Assembly: GCA_029552545.1 (NCBI GenBank)
Contig: JAKPDO010000031.1
Location: 1-64,000 of the forward strand
DNA length: 64,000 nucleotides
Direction: 5' to 3'
Source: Planctomycetota bacterium
Lineage (GTDB): Bacteria > Planctomycetota > Phycisphaerae > Sedimentisphaerales > Anaerohalosphaeraceae
A model generated the notes under the pieces. The model saw only the letters and a program-made list of their open reading frames with translations. It was not told the DNA's origin and searched no databases. Shown here piece by piece: positions 52,064 through 61,384 of this stretch (position 1 is its first letter; each line of letters opens with the position of its first letter). Both the position numbers and the translations under genes were made by a program.

Positions 52064-53092
52064 GTGGCAGCGAAGATAAAGAAACTGCTTGTGGTTGCTT
52101 TCCTGTCGGCGACGATATGGATCTGGGCCTTTATGTCCCTCGAAAAGGAAACCACGCTTTTGGGGACGGTTGAATTATCGCCGACGGCCGATCCGGATTA
52201 CTTTGTGACATTTGCCGGAGGCCAGAGCCGCGCTACGGTAAAGATTACCTTTCGGGGTTCACCTGCAAAGATTGCAGAGCTGGAGAGAAGACATCGTGCG
52301 CCGGATGCAGACCCATTCCGGGAACGGCTGGATTTCTATTATGATCCAAAGGAGCTTGGGCATGACAAAGAAGGCACCTATCAGCTGTCGCTGGAGGAGT
52401 TGATACGAAAAGGGGTTCGTGTTCGGGCGCTGGCCCTGGCCGTAATGAGCTGTGAACCGGCTTCTCTGGAAGTACAGGTGCAGCGTTTGGTTCTGCGGGA
52501 AGTTCCGGCGGAGGTTCGGGATGAGGCGGGACAGGTTTTGACGCCGGAAAGCATAGAACCCGCACGCGTTGCTATGTATGTCAGGGAGGGGACGGATGCG
52601 ACTGCTCGGGTTGTGCTGTCCGCCAATCAAATCGAGAATGCCCGACTGCGTCCTGTTCGCGAAAGGCCCTTTATCAATCTGGGGCCTGGAGAGAAAAAGC
52701 AGTATGCTTCTCAGACGGTTCTGATTCGCATGCCTTCCACGCTGCCGCTGGAAGCCCAGGTTTTTCAGACCAATCCCGGCCGAATCGGCTTTGTGATGCC
52801 GGCGGAGCTTGTCGGGGCTTACAAGGTAGAGGTGCTCGACGACTTGACGACAATTCACTTCCGATCGACGCCGGAGGCAAAGACTCAGTATCAGCAGCAG
52901 CCGTATCATCTCCTGATTCAGGTGCTCAGCGGCGATCAGCAAATGGAGCAGACTCCGCCGCGTCCGGTGATTTACAATTTCCCGCAGGACCTGGTTCGGC
53001 GGGGGATGATTCAGGCCCCGGATCCTCCGGCGATGGTTCGGATTCGTCTGATTCCCGTTACTCCTTCTCCTGCTCCTGCAACGGCGCCGTAG
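52064..53092 (+). CDS. YbbR/CdaR-like protein
   Basis: Single N-terminal TM followed by beta-rich repeats; directly downstream of cdaA, the usual cdaR position. GTG start. Confidence 0.6.
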   Translation: MAAKIKKLLVVAFLSATIWIWAFMSLEKETTLLGTVELSPTADPDYFVTFAGGQSRATVKITFRGSPAKIAELERRHRAPDADPFRERLDFYYDPKELGHDKEGTYQLSLEELIRKGVRVRALALAVMSCEPASLEVQVQRLVLREVPAEVRDEAGQVLTPESIEPARVAMYVREGTDATARVVLSANQIENARLRPVRERPFINLGPGEKKQYASQTVLIRMPSTLPLEAQVFQTNPGRIGFVMPAELVGAYKVEVLDDLTTIHFRSTPEAKTQYQQQPYHLLIQVLSGDQQMEQTPPRPVIYNFPQDLVRRGMIQAPDPPAMVRIRLIPVTPSPAPATAP

Positions 53093-54839
53093 AGCCCTTC
53101 AGGAACAATACAAGAGTTTCGATTGTCATCCAGCAGGCCAGGAGAAAAACTGCTCCGCCCAAGCCGCACAAGAGCCAATTCTGCTGGCGAAAATAACTGA
53201 TTTCATTGAGAATCATTGCCCAGCCGGTCAGCGTCAGCATAATCAGACAAGGCACAGCGGCAATAAGGAATTTCCATCCGCCTTTCCGTTTGAGATACAT
53301 TGTGACGACAAGCAGGGCTAATGCGGCCATTAGCTGATTGACGGTTCCGAACAGCGGCCACAGTCGAAGAGCCCCTTTGGCGTCCGCGCCGAAGGAAATT
53401 CTGCCGCCGGATGTGTTAATGAAGGCTACTGCTGCGGCGGTCAAAACGGCCAGCGTAGTGGCAGTCCATCGGTTGGCCAGACGAGGGAGTTTAAAATCTG
53501 CTGCCAGTTCGCCGATGACGTACCGCTGAATGCGAACAGCGGTATCCATCGTCGTGCCGGCGAACGAGGATACAAAAACCCCCATGATGGCCGCCCCGAG
53601 CACAGCAGGGATTCCGAGAGCCGCCAGCATGTTTGAGGCCCCGATAACAACAGGCTGGAGGTTGTTTCCCAATCCGCGGCCTTCCATCCAGCCGGTGTAG
53701 AATTGGTCCCACGCAGCCCGCCCGGCCAACCCGCCGGTGCCGATTCCGAGGCCGGCGGCGATACAGATAATGACCAGAACCGCCAGCATACCCTCCACGA
53801 GCATCGAACCGTAGCCGATGAACTGGGCGTCAGTCTCGCGGGAAATTTGTTTGGGACTTGTTCCGCTGGCAACCAGCGAGTGAAAGCCGCTGATGGCGCC
53901 GCAGGCAATTGTTACAAACATCATCGGCAGCAGCGGCGGCACATCCGCAAAACGAGGAAGATAAGCCGGGGCTGAGAGATGAAAATTGTCGTATCGAAGC
54001 GCCGCCGCCGGTACGGATAGACCCAGCAGCATCATAATCAAAAACAGCTGCCAGGCATTGATGTAATCGCGCGGCTGAAGCAGGGTTGTGACCGGCAGGG
54101 TGGACGCAAACCAGCAGTAAATCAGAAGGATAATAGTCCAGGTTCCAGTGGAAGGGATTGGCCAGGCATCCAGAAAGGCAAAAACTCCGTGGCCGAAGCG
54201 GCTTTTCCAGAAACCCTCCAGCCACGCTCCGAGGGCCACGGTGACATACATCGCTGTCACAGCCAGAAAAGTTGAAAAAGTCAAGGGGGCATTTCGTTTA
54301 TAAATTGCCCAGCCGAGAAGCACGGCAATCGGAATCTGCAGCCAAATGGCGAGAATGCATTCCGGGTACAATTTAAATACGGTGGCGATGACCACACCGA
54401 AAATGGCGATGATAATCAGCAGGGCCAGAAAAACAATCAAAAAGAAAATCAGGCGTACACGAGGATTGATATAACGGGCGGCGATTTCCGAGATGCTTTT
54501 GCCTTCGTTTCGCAGAGAAATCACCAGCGTTCCAAAGTCGTGAACGGCGCCCATGAGGATGCAGCCGAGGGTTACCCAGAGGAGGGCCGGCAGCCACCCC
54601 CAGATGATGCCGATGGCGGGCCCGACAATCGGCCCGGTTCCGGCGATGGAGGTAAAGTGGTGTCCGAAAATGACTTCTTTGCGGGAGGGCACATAGTCCA
54701 CTCCATCCTGAAACTCCCGGCTGGGCACAGGGGCATCCGGGTTGAGCCGAAAGATTTTTCGGGCCAGAAAACGTCCGTAGGTATGGTAGGCAATTACATA
54801 CCCGGCTCCGCAGAGGAGCATGAGCAGAAGGGCATCCAT
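53058..54839 (-). CDS. Carbon starvation protein CstA family
   Basis: AYHTYGRFLARKIFRLNPDAPVPSREFQDGVDYVPSRKEVIFGHHFTSIAGTGPIVGPAIGIIWGWLPALLWV. Confidence 0.95.
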   Translation of the reverse strand: MDALLLMLLCGAGYVIAYHTYGRFLARKIFRLNPDAPVPSREFQDGVDYVPSRKEVIFGHHFTSIAGTGPIVGPAIGIIWGWLPALLWVTLGCILMGAVHDFGTLVISLRNEGKSISEIAARYINPRVRLIFFLIVFLALLIIIAIFGVVIATVFKLYPECILAIWLQIPIAVLLGWAIYKRNAPLTFSTFLAVTAMYVTVALGAWLEGFWKSRFGHGVFAFLDAWPIPSTGTWTIILLIYCWFASTLPVTTLLQPRDYINAWQLFLIMMLLGLSVPAAALRYDNFHLSAPAYLPRFADVPPLLPMMFVTIACGAISGFHSLVASGTSPKQISRETDAQFIGYGSMLVEGMLAVLVIICIAAGLGIGTGGLAGRAAWDQFYTGWMEGRGLGNNLQPVVIGASNMLAALGIPAVLGAAIMGVFVSSFAGTTMDTAVRIQRYVIGELAADFKLPRLANRWTATTLAVLTAAAVAFINTSGGRISFGADAKGALRLWPLFGTVNQLMAALALLVVTMYLKRKGGWKFLIAAVPCLIMLTLTGWAMILNEISYFRQQNWLLCGLGGAVFLLACWMTIETLVLFLKGSTAPLQEQEKE

Positions 54840-54884
54840 GACTTTGACTCCTGAAAGGGTTTGTTCCCCTTGTCTTTTTAATTG

Positions 54885-56867
54885 CTATTCTACTTCTTGT
54901 CCGCAGACTTTTTCAAGAAAGGATTTTCCCTGCTGGTACAACTGAAGACGGGTTTCTATTTCTGAAAGAAGGGTAGTATTTTTGTTCTGATAAGCCAGAT
55001 TCCAAGCTTCTTGCGCTGTCGTCGCTGCTTGCGGAAAATCCCCAACGGCCGCATAAGCGGCGGCCAGAATATCCAGGCGGCGGGCCGTGGGCCCAAACAG
55101 TCGAACCAGATGCCGGCTGAGCGACAGCGCCTCCTGCGGACGCCGCACAGCGTCTTCTTCACAGACCGCCAGTACCCAGGCCAGATTTTCTTCTGCAGGC
55201 GAAAAATACGGATTTTGCTCCAGAGACTGACGCCAGGCATTGACGGCCTCCGCCGTTCGTCCCTGAAGGCAGCGGACCTCTCCCAGAGCGTTCAGCAGAC
55301 GGGCGTTTCGGGGGCTGTCCTGAAGGGCTTCCAGGAGGGTTTTCTCCGCCGCCTCAATCTGTCTGCTCCGCAAATAGACTTCTGCGATATATCCGAGAAT
55401 TTCCGAGTGGTTTTTCGGGCGAATCGCCAGCGCTTTCTGCAGATAAAAAAGAGCTTTTTCATAGTTGTTTTTCTTCAGATGGAAAGACCCAAGATTCACG
55501 GCACACTGAAACAGGTTCGGATACCGTTCCAGAACGGATTCCGACATTTCAATGGCTCGGTCCAGCTGGCCAGTTTGGGCCAGCCGATAAGCCAGATTGA
55601 CTTCCAGGGTCGGATTGTCCCCGGTGACTTGAATCGAGTGTTCAAAAAGGGTGACAGTGTCCTTCCAGCGGTAGGTCTGAATCCATGTGCCGAACAGAAG
55701 GGCCGCAAATCCTGCGGCGCAAAGGACGCCGGCAGAGACAATTCGGCCGGGACGTGCTCGTGTCCACTCACGGACCGCCCAGAAAAGGGCGATTCCGGCT
55801 CCGATGGAGGGCAGATACGTGTAGCGGTCCGCCATGGCCTGTCGTCCGATTTGGACAAGGCCGATGACGGGAAGCAGAACTATCAGGTACCAGAACCAGC
55901 CGACGAAAAGCCAGGGCCGCCGGCGGGACTGAAGCCCAAAAAAGACGCTGATGCCCAGTAATGCCCCCAGAGAGAATCCCAGCCGAATCAGACTGAAATC
56001 CGGCCGGAGGGGATATAGAACAGAGAGATTTGTTGGACAGAAGATTTTTGAAAGGTAGCGGAAATACGACACGGCGGCATTTTCGAGCCGGTACCGAAGC
56101 GGATAAACGGTCCAGTCCGTCTGCGCACCGCCCTGTTTTTGAGCGAAATAGAGGACAAAACAGAATCCGATGCAGAGAAGAAAAAACGGAATTTTTTCCA
56201 GCAGAAGGGGTTTCAAGTCCTTAATGGTTTTCATTCTTTCCAAAGGCCAGACATCCAGAAGCAGAAAGACCAGGGGCCATGTGACGAGCATCCCTTTGGC
56301 CAAAAGGCCGAGCGAAAGAAGCAGGAAGGTCAGACCGTATGAAGAAAAAGTTTTCTTTTTTGTGAAGGCACAATAGGCCGCAAGTGTCAGAACCCCGAAG
56401 AACCCGCATAAAACGTCTTTCCGTTCCGCCGCCCAGGCAACCGATTCCGCACGAAGAGGATGAATAGAAAAGAAAAGGGCGGCTGCAAAGGCGCACCAGA
56501 GTGAGCCGGTGGCCCGCCGGAGCCATTCGAACAGGGCTATAGCCGTCAGCAGATGCAGCAGAAGACTGGTCAGGTGATGGCCGGCCGGATGCAGCCCAAA
56601 CAGTTCCACATCCGCCATATGGCTCAAAAGGGTCAGAGGATGCCAGTTGCCCAGAAAAACCGTTGTAAAGGCCCAGCGAATCGATTCGAGGGTCAGTCCC
56701 ATTCGAACGTACGGATTGTCCACGATGTATTCGGTATCGTCGAAATCGATAAAGTCGTTCTGAAGGATGTTGCTGAAAGCCGACCAGGTAAGAATTATTA
56801 GTAGACATACAGCAACAAAATTACGAGAACAAGAGGAGAAATAATTCTTTTTTGTGGACTGAACCAT
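54885..56867 (-). CDS. Membrane protein with N-terminal multi-TM glycosyltransferase-like region and C-terminal TPRs
   Basis: FIDFDDTEYIVDNPYVR...HPLTLLSHMADVELFGLHPAGHHLTSLLLHLLTAIALF...FSIHPLRAESVAWAAERKDVLCGFF then TPRs; Tmtc-like. Confidence 0.8.
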   Translation of the reverse strand: MVQSTKKNYFSSCSRNFVAVCLLIILTWSAFSNILQNDFIDFDDTEYIVDNPYVRMGLTLESIRWAFTTVFLGNWHPLTLLSHMADVELFGLHPAGHHLTSLLLHLLTAIALFEWLRRATGSLWCAFAAALFFSIHPLRAESVAWAAERKDVLCGFFGVLTLAAYCAFTKKKTFSSYGLTFLLLSLGLLAKGMLVTWPLVFLLLDVWPLERMKTIKDLKPLLLEKIPFFLLCIGFCFVLYFAQKQGGAQTDWTVYPLRYRLENAAVSYFRYLSKIFCPTNLSVLYPLRPDFSLIRLGFSLGALLGISVFFGLQSRRRPWLFVGWFWYLIVLLPVIGLVQIGRQAMADRYTYLPSIGAGIALFWAVREWTRARPGRIVSAGVLCAAGFAALLFGTWIQTYRWKDTVTLFEHSIQVTGDNPTLEVNLAYRLAQTGQLDRAIEMSESVLERYPNLFQCAVNLGSFHLKKNNYEKALFYLQKALAIRPKNHSEILGYIAEVYLRSRQIEAAEKTLLEALQDSPRNARLLNALGEVRCLQGRTAEAVNAWRQSLEQNPYFSPAEENLAWVLAVCEEDAVRRPQEALSLSRHLVRLFGPTARRLDILAAAYAAVGDFPQAATTAQEAWNLAYQNKNTTLLSEIETRLQLYQQGKSFLEKVCGQEVE

Positions 56868-56876
56868 AATTGTTGT

Positions 56877-58208
56877 TCAAGACCGATCCGCTTTTCTTGT
56901 CTCTTTCGGGCGCAGAAGAAGCCGGATGGGCACTTCCTCGATGCCGAGCAGTTCGCCGAAGCGGTGGACCAGATAACGCTGATAGGCCGGGTCAAACAGG
57001 TTGATGCGGTTGACAAACAGCAGCAGCGTGACCGGCCGGGTCGCCACCTGCGTCGCATAATAAATCTTCGGAATAATCCCGCGGCTGTGTCCGCCCGCCT
57101 TTTCCTCTTCGATCAGCCGAACGGCCTTGTTCAGCCTGGCCGTCGGCACCTCCAGCGAGGCCTGCTTGAACAGCTCCATCGCCAAATCCAGCACACTCTG
57201 CACATTTTTTCCCTCCAGGGCCGTCGTAAAGGCAATCGGAGCCCGGCGAAGACCGGCCATCGCTTTTTCCAGATAGTCGGCATAATCCTGCGACCCGGCC
57301 CGGTCTTTGGCCAAATCCCATTTGTTGATCACGAGGATGCAGGGCTTGTATTCCTCCTGAATCAGATGGGCCAGTTTTTTATCCACTTCCGAGACCGGCT
57401 CCGTGGCATCCATCACCAGCAGAACCACATCCGCCCGCCGAATGCTCTTGATGACGCGCGTGTAGCCGTAAAACTCAATATCGTTCTGCATCCGGCTCTT
57501 CTTGCGGACGCCGGCCGTATCGATGATGATAAAGCACTTGCCGTCCTTTTCGAAGCGGACATCCACGGCATCGCGGGTTGTCCCCGGGATTTCGCTGGTA
57601 ATCACCCGCGGCTGCCCCACAACGGCATTCAGGAAGGTGCTTTTGCCGACATTGCGTCGTCCGACGATGGCCAGCTTCATCACGGCCTCTTTCGGAGTTT
57701 CCGCGGGCAGATGAGCAAGGGCCTCTACGATGCGGTCCAGCAGTTCCGTTCGGTTGATTTTCTGTTCGGCCGACACGCAAATTGGCAGGCCGAACCCGAG
57801 CGGGGTAAAATCGGCAGCGGCGGAAAAAAGAGACGGCGTGTCGGCTTTATTCGCCGCCAGAATAACCGGCAGATTGTGCTTGCGCAGCAGCACGGCGATT
57901 TCCTCATCCAGCGGCGTCAGCCCCTGACGAATATCCACCAGAAAAATCACCAGATTGGCGCTGCTGATGGCCTGAAAAATCTGGTTTTCGATATGCTCTT
58001 CAAGAGCATCCGAGTCCACAATCCCGTATCCGCCGGTATCCACCAGTTCAAAGTAGCGGTCTTTGTGGCACAGGATGGTGCTGATGCGGTCGCGCGTAAC
58101 CCCCGCCGTCGGGTCCACAATGCTGATTCGGCGGCCTGCCAGCGAATTGAGCAGACTGCTTTTGCCGACGTTGGGACGTCCGATGATGGCTGCGACCGGT
58201 AGTGCCAT
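56877..58208 (-). CDS. der: Ribosome biogenesis GTPase Der
   Basis: Two G domains: AAIIGRPNVGKSSLLNSLAGRR and LAIVGRRNVGKSTFLNAVVGQPR; DTGGYG, DTAGVRKKSR, NKWDLA. Confidence 0.96.
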   Translation of the reverse strand: MALPVAAIIGRPNVGKSSLLNSLAGRRISIVDPTAGVTRDRISTILCHKDRYFELVDTGGYGIVDSDALEEHIENQIFQAISSANLVIFLVDIRQGLTPLDEEIAVLLRKHNLPVILAANKADTPSLFSAAADFTPLGFGLPICVSAEQKINRTELLDRIVEALAHLPAETPKEAVMKLAIVGRRNVGKSTFLNAVVGQPRVITSEIPGTTRDAVDVRFEKDGKCFIIIDTAGVRKKSRMQNDIEFYGYTRVIKSIRRADVVLLVMDATEPVSEVDKKLAHLIQEEYKPCILVINKWDLAKDRAGSQDYADYLEKAMAGLRRAPIAFTTALEGKNVQSVLDLAMELFKQASLEVPTARLNKAVRLIEEEKAGGHSRGIIPKIYYATQVATRPVTLLLFVNRINLFDPAYQRYLVHRFGELLGIEEVPIRLLLRPKETRKADRS

Positions 58209-58338
58209 TGATTGTGAATCTCCGCGAAAAAGATTTTGGATTCGTCAATTCCGGATTATACTGGTTTCCATTGTGTTTTCAAGATAACGTCTCGGCTCTG
58301 CCGATGGTTAGAGGAAAACAGCTGAAAGTGAGGTTTGT

Positions 58339-59061
58339 GTGGAACGGGAACGGAAAACTAAGCCCTGTCCTTTTTGCGGGGAGGAGATTCTAGCGGATGC
58401 CGTCAAGTGCCGCTGGTGCCGGGAGTTTCTGACGGAAGACGAAAATGCCCTTCCGACATCTCATCATGCAGGAACGGCACCCTCTTTGAATCGAGCTGCT
58501 CCCAGGCCGGCGGCGGAAGCGGCCCCGAAATCTGCTCTGCCTGCGGAGACGCTTTCGGTCAGGCCTTCTTTGTGGGAGATGGCAGGAACTTTTTTTGCGG
58601 CGGTGCTCTTTGCGGCTCTTGGGATTTGTTTGATGGTTTGGCCGTTTGAAAAATACCTGTCAGACCCCTCTCGGAGCCAGCCGTCAGTTCAGACAGTCCT
58701 TCGAGCGGCGGATTGGGCCGGTGCCGTGATTTTGCTGGTGGCTGTTATGCGGGCGGCGTATCGAGTCCTTTACCTCAAAAGCATTTTTTATCAGATAAGC
58801 CCGGACCGTATCGAATGGAACCGCGGGATTTTCAACCGCAAAGTGGACAATATCGACATGTTTCGCGTCATCGACATTAAACTGCGCAGGTCTTTGATGG
58901 ATTGTCTGCTGGGCATCGGCAAGATTACATTGATGACAAGGGATGAGACGGACCCGGTGTTTGAGTTTGAAAAGATTCGTCGTCCCCGCGAGGTTTATGA
59001 TTACATCAAAGCCGCTTCCCTGGCCGCCGACCGCAAACAGGGCGTCGTTCATCTCGAATAA
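58339..59061 (+). CDS. Zinc-ribbon plus bacterial PH-domain membrane protein
   Basis: CPFCGEEILADAVKCRWCREFL N-terminal ribbon; two TMs; YQISPDRIEWNRGIFNRKVDNIDMFRVIDIKLRRSLMDCLLGIGKITLMTRD (bPH2/DUF304 pattern). Confidence 0.8.
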   Translation: MERERKTKPCPFCGEEILADAVKCRWCREFLTEDENALPTSHHAGTAPSLNRAAPRPAAEAAPKSALPAETLSVRPSLWEMAGTFFAAVLFAALGICLMVWPFEKYLSDPSRSQPSVQTVLRAADWAGAVILLVAVMRAAYRVLYLKSIFYQISPDRIEWNRGIFNRKVDNIDMFRVIDIKLRRSLMDCLLGIGKITLMTRDETDPVFEFEKIRRPREVYDYIKAASLAADRKQGVVHLE

Positions 59062-59063
59062 GG

Positions 59064-59480
59064 TCAGCGGGGCCGGAAGGCGCCCGGATAATGCCGAATC
59101 TGCACCGGGCCGGAAGGGGGGAGAATCACCGTAATAACATCGAACCGCAAAGGGCTCTCCGAGAGGTCGTATTGTCTCAGAAAGCACTTTGCGGTCCGAA
59201 TCAGTTTCTGCTGTTTGCCAAAAGTCACGGAGGAAACGGCCGGGGCATAATCCTCGCTGCGTCGGGTTTTGACCTCCACAAAGGCCACCGTGCCGTTTCG
59301 GTCGGCGGCAATCAGGTCGATTTCGCCGCCGCCGAAGGCAAAGTTTCGTGCCACCGTCCGCCAGCCGTTTCGCCGCAGGAATCGTTCGGCCTGACGCTGC
59401 CCCCATCGGCCCAGTTTTTGCGGGTCGGCCAGGAGACGCTTTCGTCCGCCGAACAGCAGCATCGATTTGTTTCCGTCCAA
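59064..59480 (-). CDS. YraN/UPF0102 family protein
   Basis: GRWGQRQAERFLRRNGWRTVARNFAFGGGEIDLIAADRNGTVAFVEVKTRRS. Confidence 0.92.
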   Translation of the reverse strand: MDGNKSMLLFGGRKRLLADPQKLGRWGQRQAERFLRRNGWRTVARNFAFGGGEIDLIAADRNGTVAFVEVKTRRSEDYAPAVSSVTFGKQQKLIRTAKCFLRQYDLSESPLRFDVITVILPPSGPVQIRHYPGAFRPR

Positions 59481-59849
59481 TCAGGCGGTTGCGGTATGTT
59501 CGCTGTGCCGCTGGGACAGTCGAACGCCCTTGCCGCTGCGCTGCCGCAGGTAGTACAGCTTGGCCCGGCGCACCTTGCCGCTGCGGACCGGCTTGATGTC
59601 CACCACATTCGGAGAATGCAGCGGGAAGGTCCGTTCCACGCCCTCGTCATTGACAATCCGCCGGACCGTGAACATCTCGTTCATGCCGCGGCCCTTGCGG
59701 GAAATGACAATGCCGGTAAACACCTGAATACGCGACTTGCCGCCTTCTTCAATGCGGCAGTGCACATCCACCGTATCGCCGATTTCAAAATACGGAATCT
59801 CTTTCTTTCGGCTTTTGCTTTCTGCAATTTCTATCAAGTCTTTCTTCAC
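59481..59849 (-). CDS. rplS: 50S ribosomal protein L19
   Basis: FEIGDTVDVHCRIEEGGKSRIQVFTGIVISRKGRGMNEMFTVRRIVNDEGVERTFPLHSPNVVDIKPVRSGKVRRAKLYYLRQRSGKGVRL. Confidence 0.97.
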   Translation of the reverse strand: MKKDLIEIAESKSRKKEIPYFEIGDTVDVHCRIEEGGKSRIQVFTGIVISRKGRGMNEMFTVRRIVNDEGVERTFPLHSPNVVDIKPVRSGKVRRAKLYYLRQRSGKGVRLSQRHSEHTATA

Positions 59850-59874
59850 GGAACTATCTCCTGTTTTTTCATCA

Positions 59875-60585
59875 TTAAGGGTTTTGGTTGTTCATTCGGG
59901 CCTCGTACTTCTGCCAGAGGTCCGGCCGAAACAGTCTGGTTCGCTCGATTCGCTGCTGATTTCGCCACTGGGCAATCCGTCCGTGGTCGCCGCTGAGGAG
60001 AATCTCGGGCACTTTCATCCCTTCAAACTCCTCCGGCCGGGTGTACTGGGGATACTCCAGCAGTCCGTCGCGGAACGATTCATCCTCGGCGGACCCTTCA
60101 TCGCCCAGCGCTCCCTCCAGCAGGCGGACAACGGCATCAATGATCACCATCGCAGGCAGCTCCCCGCCCGTCAGGACATAATCGCCGATGGACAGCTGTT
60201 CCGCCCCCAGCCCGATGCGAATCCGCTCATCGAAGCCCTCGTAGCGCCCGGCAATGAGAATCAGCCGGTTCTCGCGGGCCAGCTCGACGGCCTTGTCCTG
60301 CGTGAACAGGGTTCCCTGCGGTGTCAGCAGGATGACTCGTCCGGGCTGCGGATGCTGCTGCCGGACATGCCGGAAGGCGTCAAACACCGGCTGGCACATC
60401 ATCACCATCCCGGGGCCGCCGCCGTAGGGCTTGTCGTCCACCTTTCGGTACTTGTCCGTGGTGAAATCTCGAATATTCCAAAGAGCAATGTCCGCAATGC
60501 CCTGCTGCTGCGCCCGCTTGAGAATTGAATGACTCAGCGGTGAGTCAAACATCTCCGGAAACAGGGTCAGGACATCGATTCGCAT
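59875..60585 (-). CDS. trmD: tRNA (guanine37-N1)-methyltransferase
   Basis: MRIDVLTLFPEMFDSPLSHSILKRA, DDKPYGGGPGMVMM, AGRYEGFDERI, GDYVLTGGELPAMVIIDAVVRL. Confidence 0.97.
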   Translation of the reverse strand: MRIDVLTLFPEMFDSPLSHSILKRAQQQGIADIALWNIRDFTTDKYRKVDDKPYGGGPGMVMMCQPVFDAFRHVRQQHPQPGRVILLTPQGTLFTQDKAVELARENRLILIAGRYEGFDERIRIGLGAEQLSIGDYVLTGGELPAMVIIDAVVRLLEGALGDEGSAEDESFRDGLLEYPQYTRPEEFEGMKVPEILLSGDHGRIAQWRNQQRIERTRLFRPDLWQKYEARMNNQNP

Positions 60586-60597
60586 ACGGAATCAGGA

Positions 60598-60978
60598 CTA
60601 TTCGCCGCCTTCTTTCTTTTCAGACAGCAGACCGGCGGCGATTTTTTCAGCCTTCGTAAACGGCAGGCCTTTTTTGCGGGCGATTTCCAGGGCCCGCTGG
60701 CGCCGTTTGAGCTTTTCTTCATACTGCGGACAGGTGATGCCCTGTTTCTTGAGAATCTCGGCGACCGTGTCCGATGTGCCGGCTCCCTGTCCAATCCAGA
60801 ACTTCACCCGCTCGAGATTGAGCACCACCTGCTTGGCGGGGTCCTTCTCAATCGGGTCGTAGTGGCCGAGCTTTTCGAGGATTCGGCCGTCGCGCGGCGT
60901 GCGGACTTCCACGGCGTTAATCCGGTAGAAGGGCCGGTGCCGGCGACCCATTCGGGTCATTCTGATTTTCACTGCCAT
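60598..60978 (-). CDS. rpsP: 30S ribosomal protein S16
   Basis: MAVKIRMTRMGRRHRPFYRINAVEVRTPRDGRILEKLGHYDP. Confidence 0.96.
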   Translation of the reverse strand: MAVKIRMTRMGRRHRPFYRINAVEVRTPRDGRILEKLGHYDPIEKDPAKQVVLNLERVKFWIGQGAGTSDTVAEILKKQGITCPQYEEKLKRRQRALEIARKKGLPFTKAEKIAAGLLSEKKEGGE

Positions 60979-61071
60979 ACGTCGTTCCTTTCTTTCCTTG
61001 TATGATCAATTTTCGCCGTCGGCCCGATGCCGAAGGCAAAACAGGTTTCCGGTTCAATCCGGTCTCAAAAG

Positions 61072-61383
61072 TCAGCGGCCCGCCGCCTTTCTTTTTTCGA
61101 GGGCGTAGCCGTTCAGAAAAATCGCCAGCAGGGCCGGGTCCGCGCCGGCCTCCTGGGCCAGCTGTTCTGTTCGGGCCTGACTGAGCCGCTCGGCGTTTTC
61201 TCTTTCCTGCGGCGTCATCCGGGCCACCGCCCGCGCCAGCTGTTCGTATTCGCTTCGGCTGGGCGCCTGCAGGACCGCCAGTTCGCTCCGCCCGTCCAGC
61301 CCCGCAAAGCACGTTCGCACCTGCCGGGCGTACGGGTCGTCCATAAATCGTTCCAGTTTCTTTAAATACTCCTCGATGGTCAT
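61072..61383 (-). CDS. Small hypothetical protein between ffh and rpsP
   Basis: ORF co-directional and nearly abutting ffh; MTIEEYLKKLERFMDDPYARQVRTCFAGLDGRSELAVLQAPSRSEYEQLARAVARMTPQERENAERLSQ. Confidence 0.6.
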   Translation of the reverse strand: MTIEEYLKKLERFMDDPYARQVRTCFAGLDGRSELAVLQAPSRSEYEQLARAVARMTPQERENAERLSQARTEQLAQEAGADPALLAIFLNGYALEKRKAAGR

Positions 61384-61384
61384 A

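Noticed and set aside
56964-58202. 412-aa plus-strand ORF opposite der
   Set aside because: Antisense shadow of a canonical GTPase gene.
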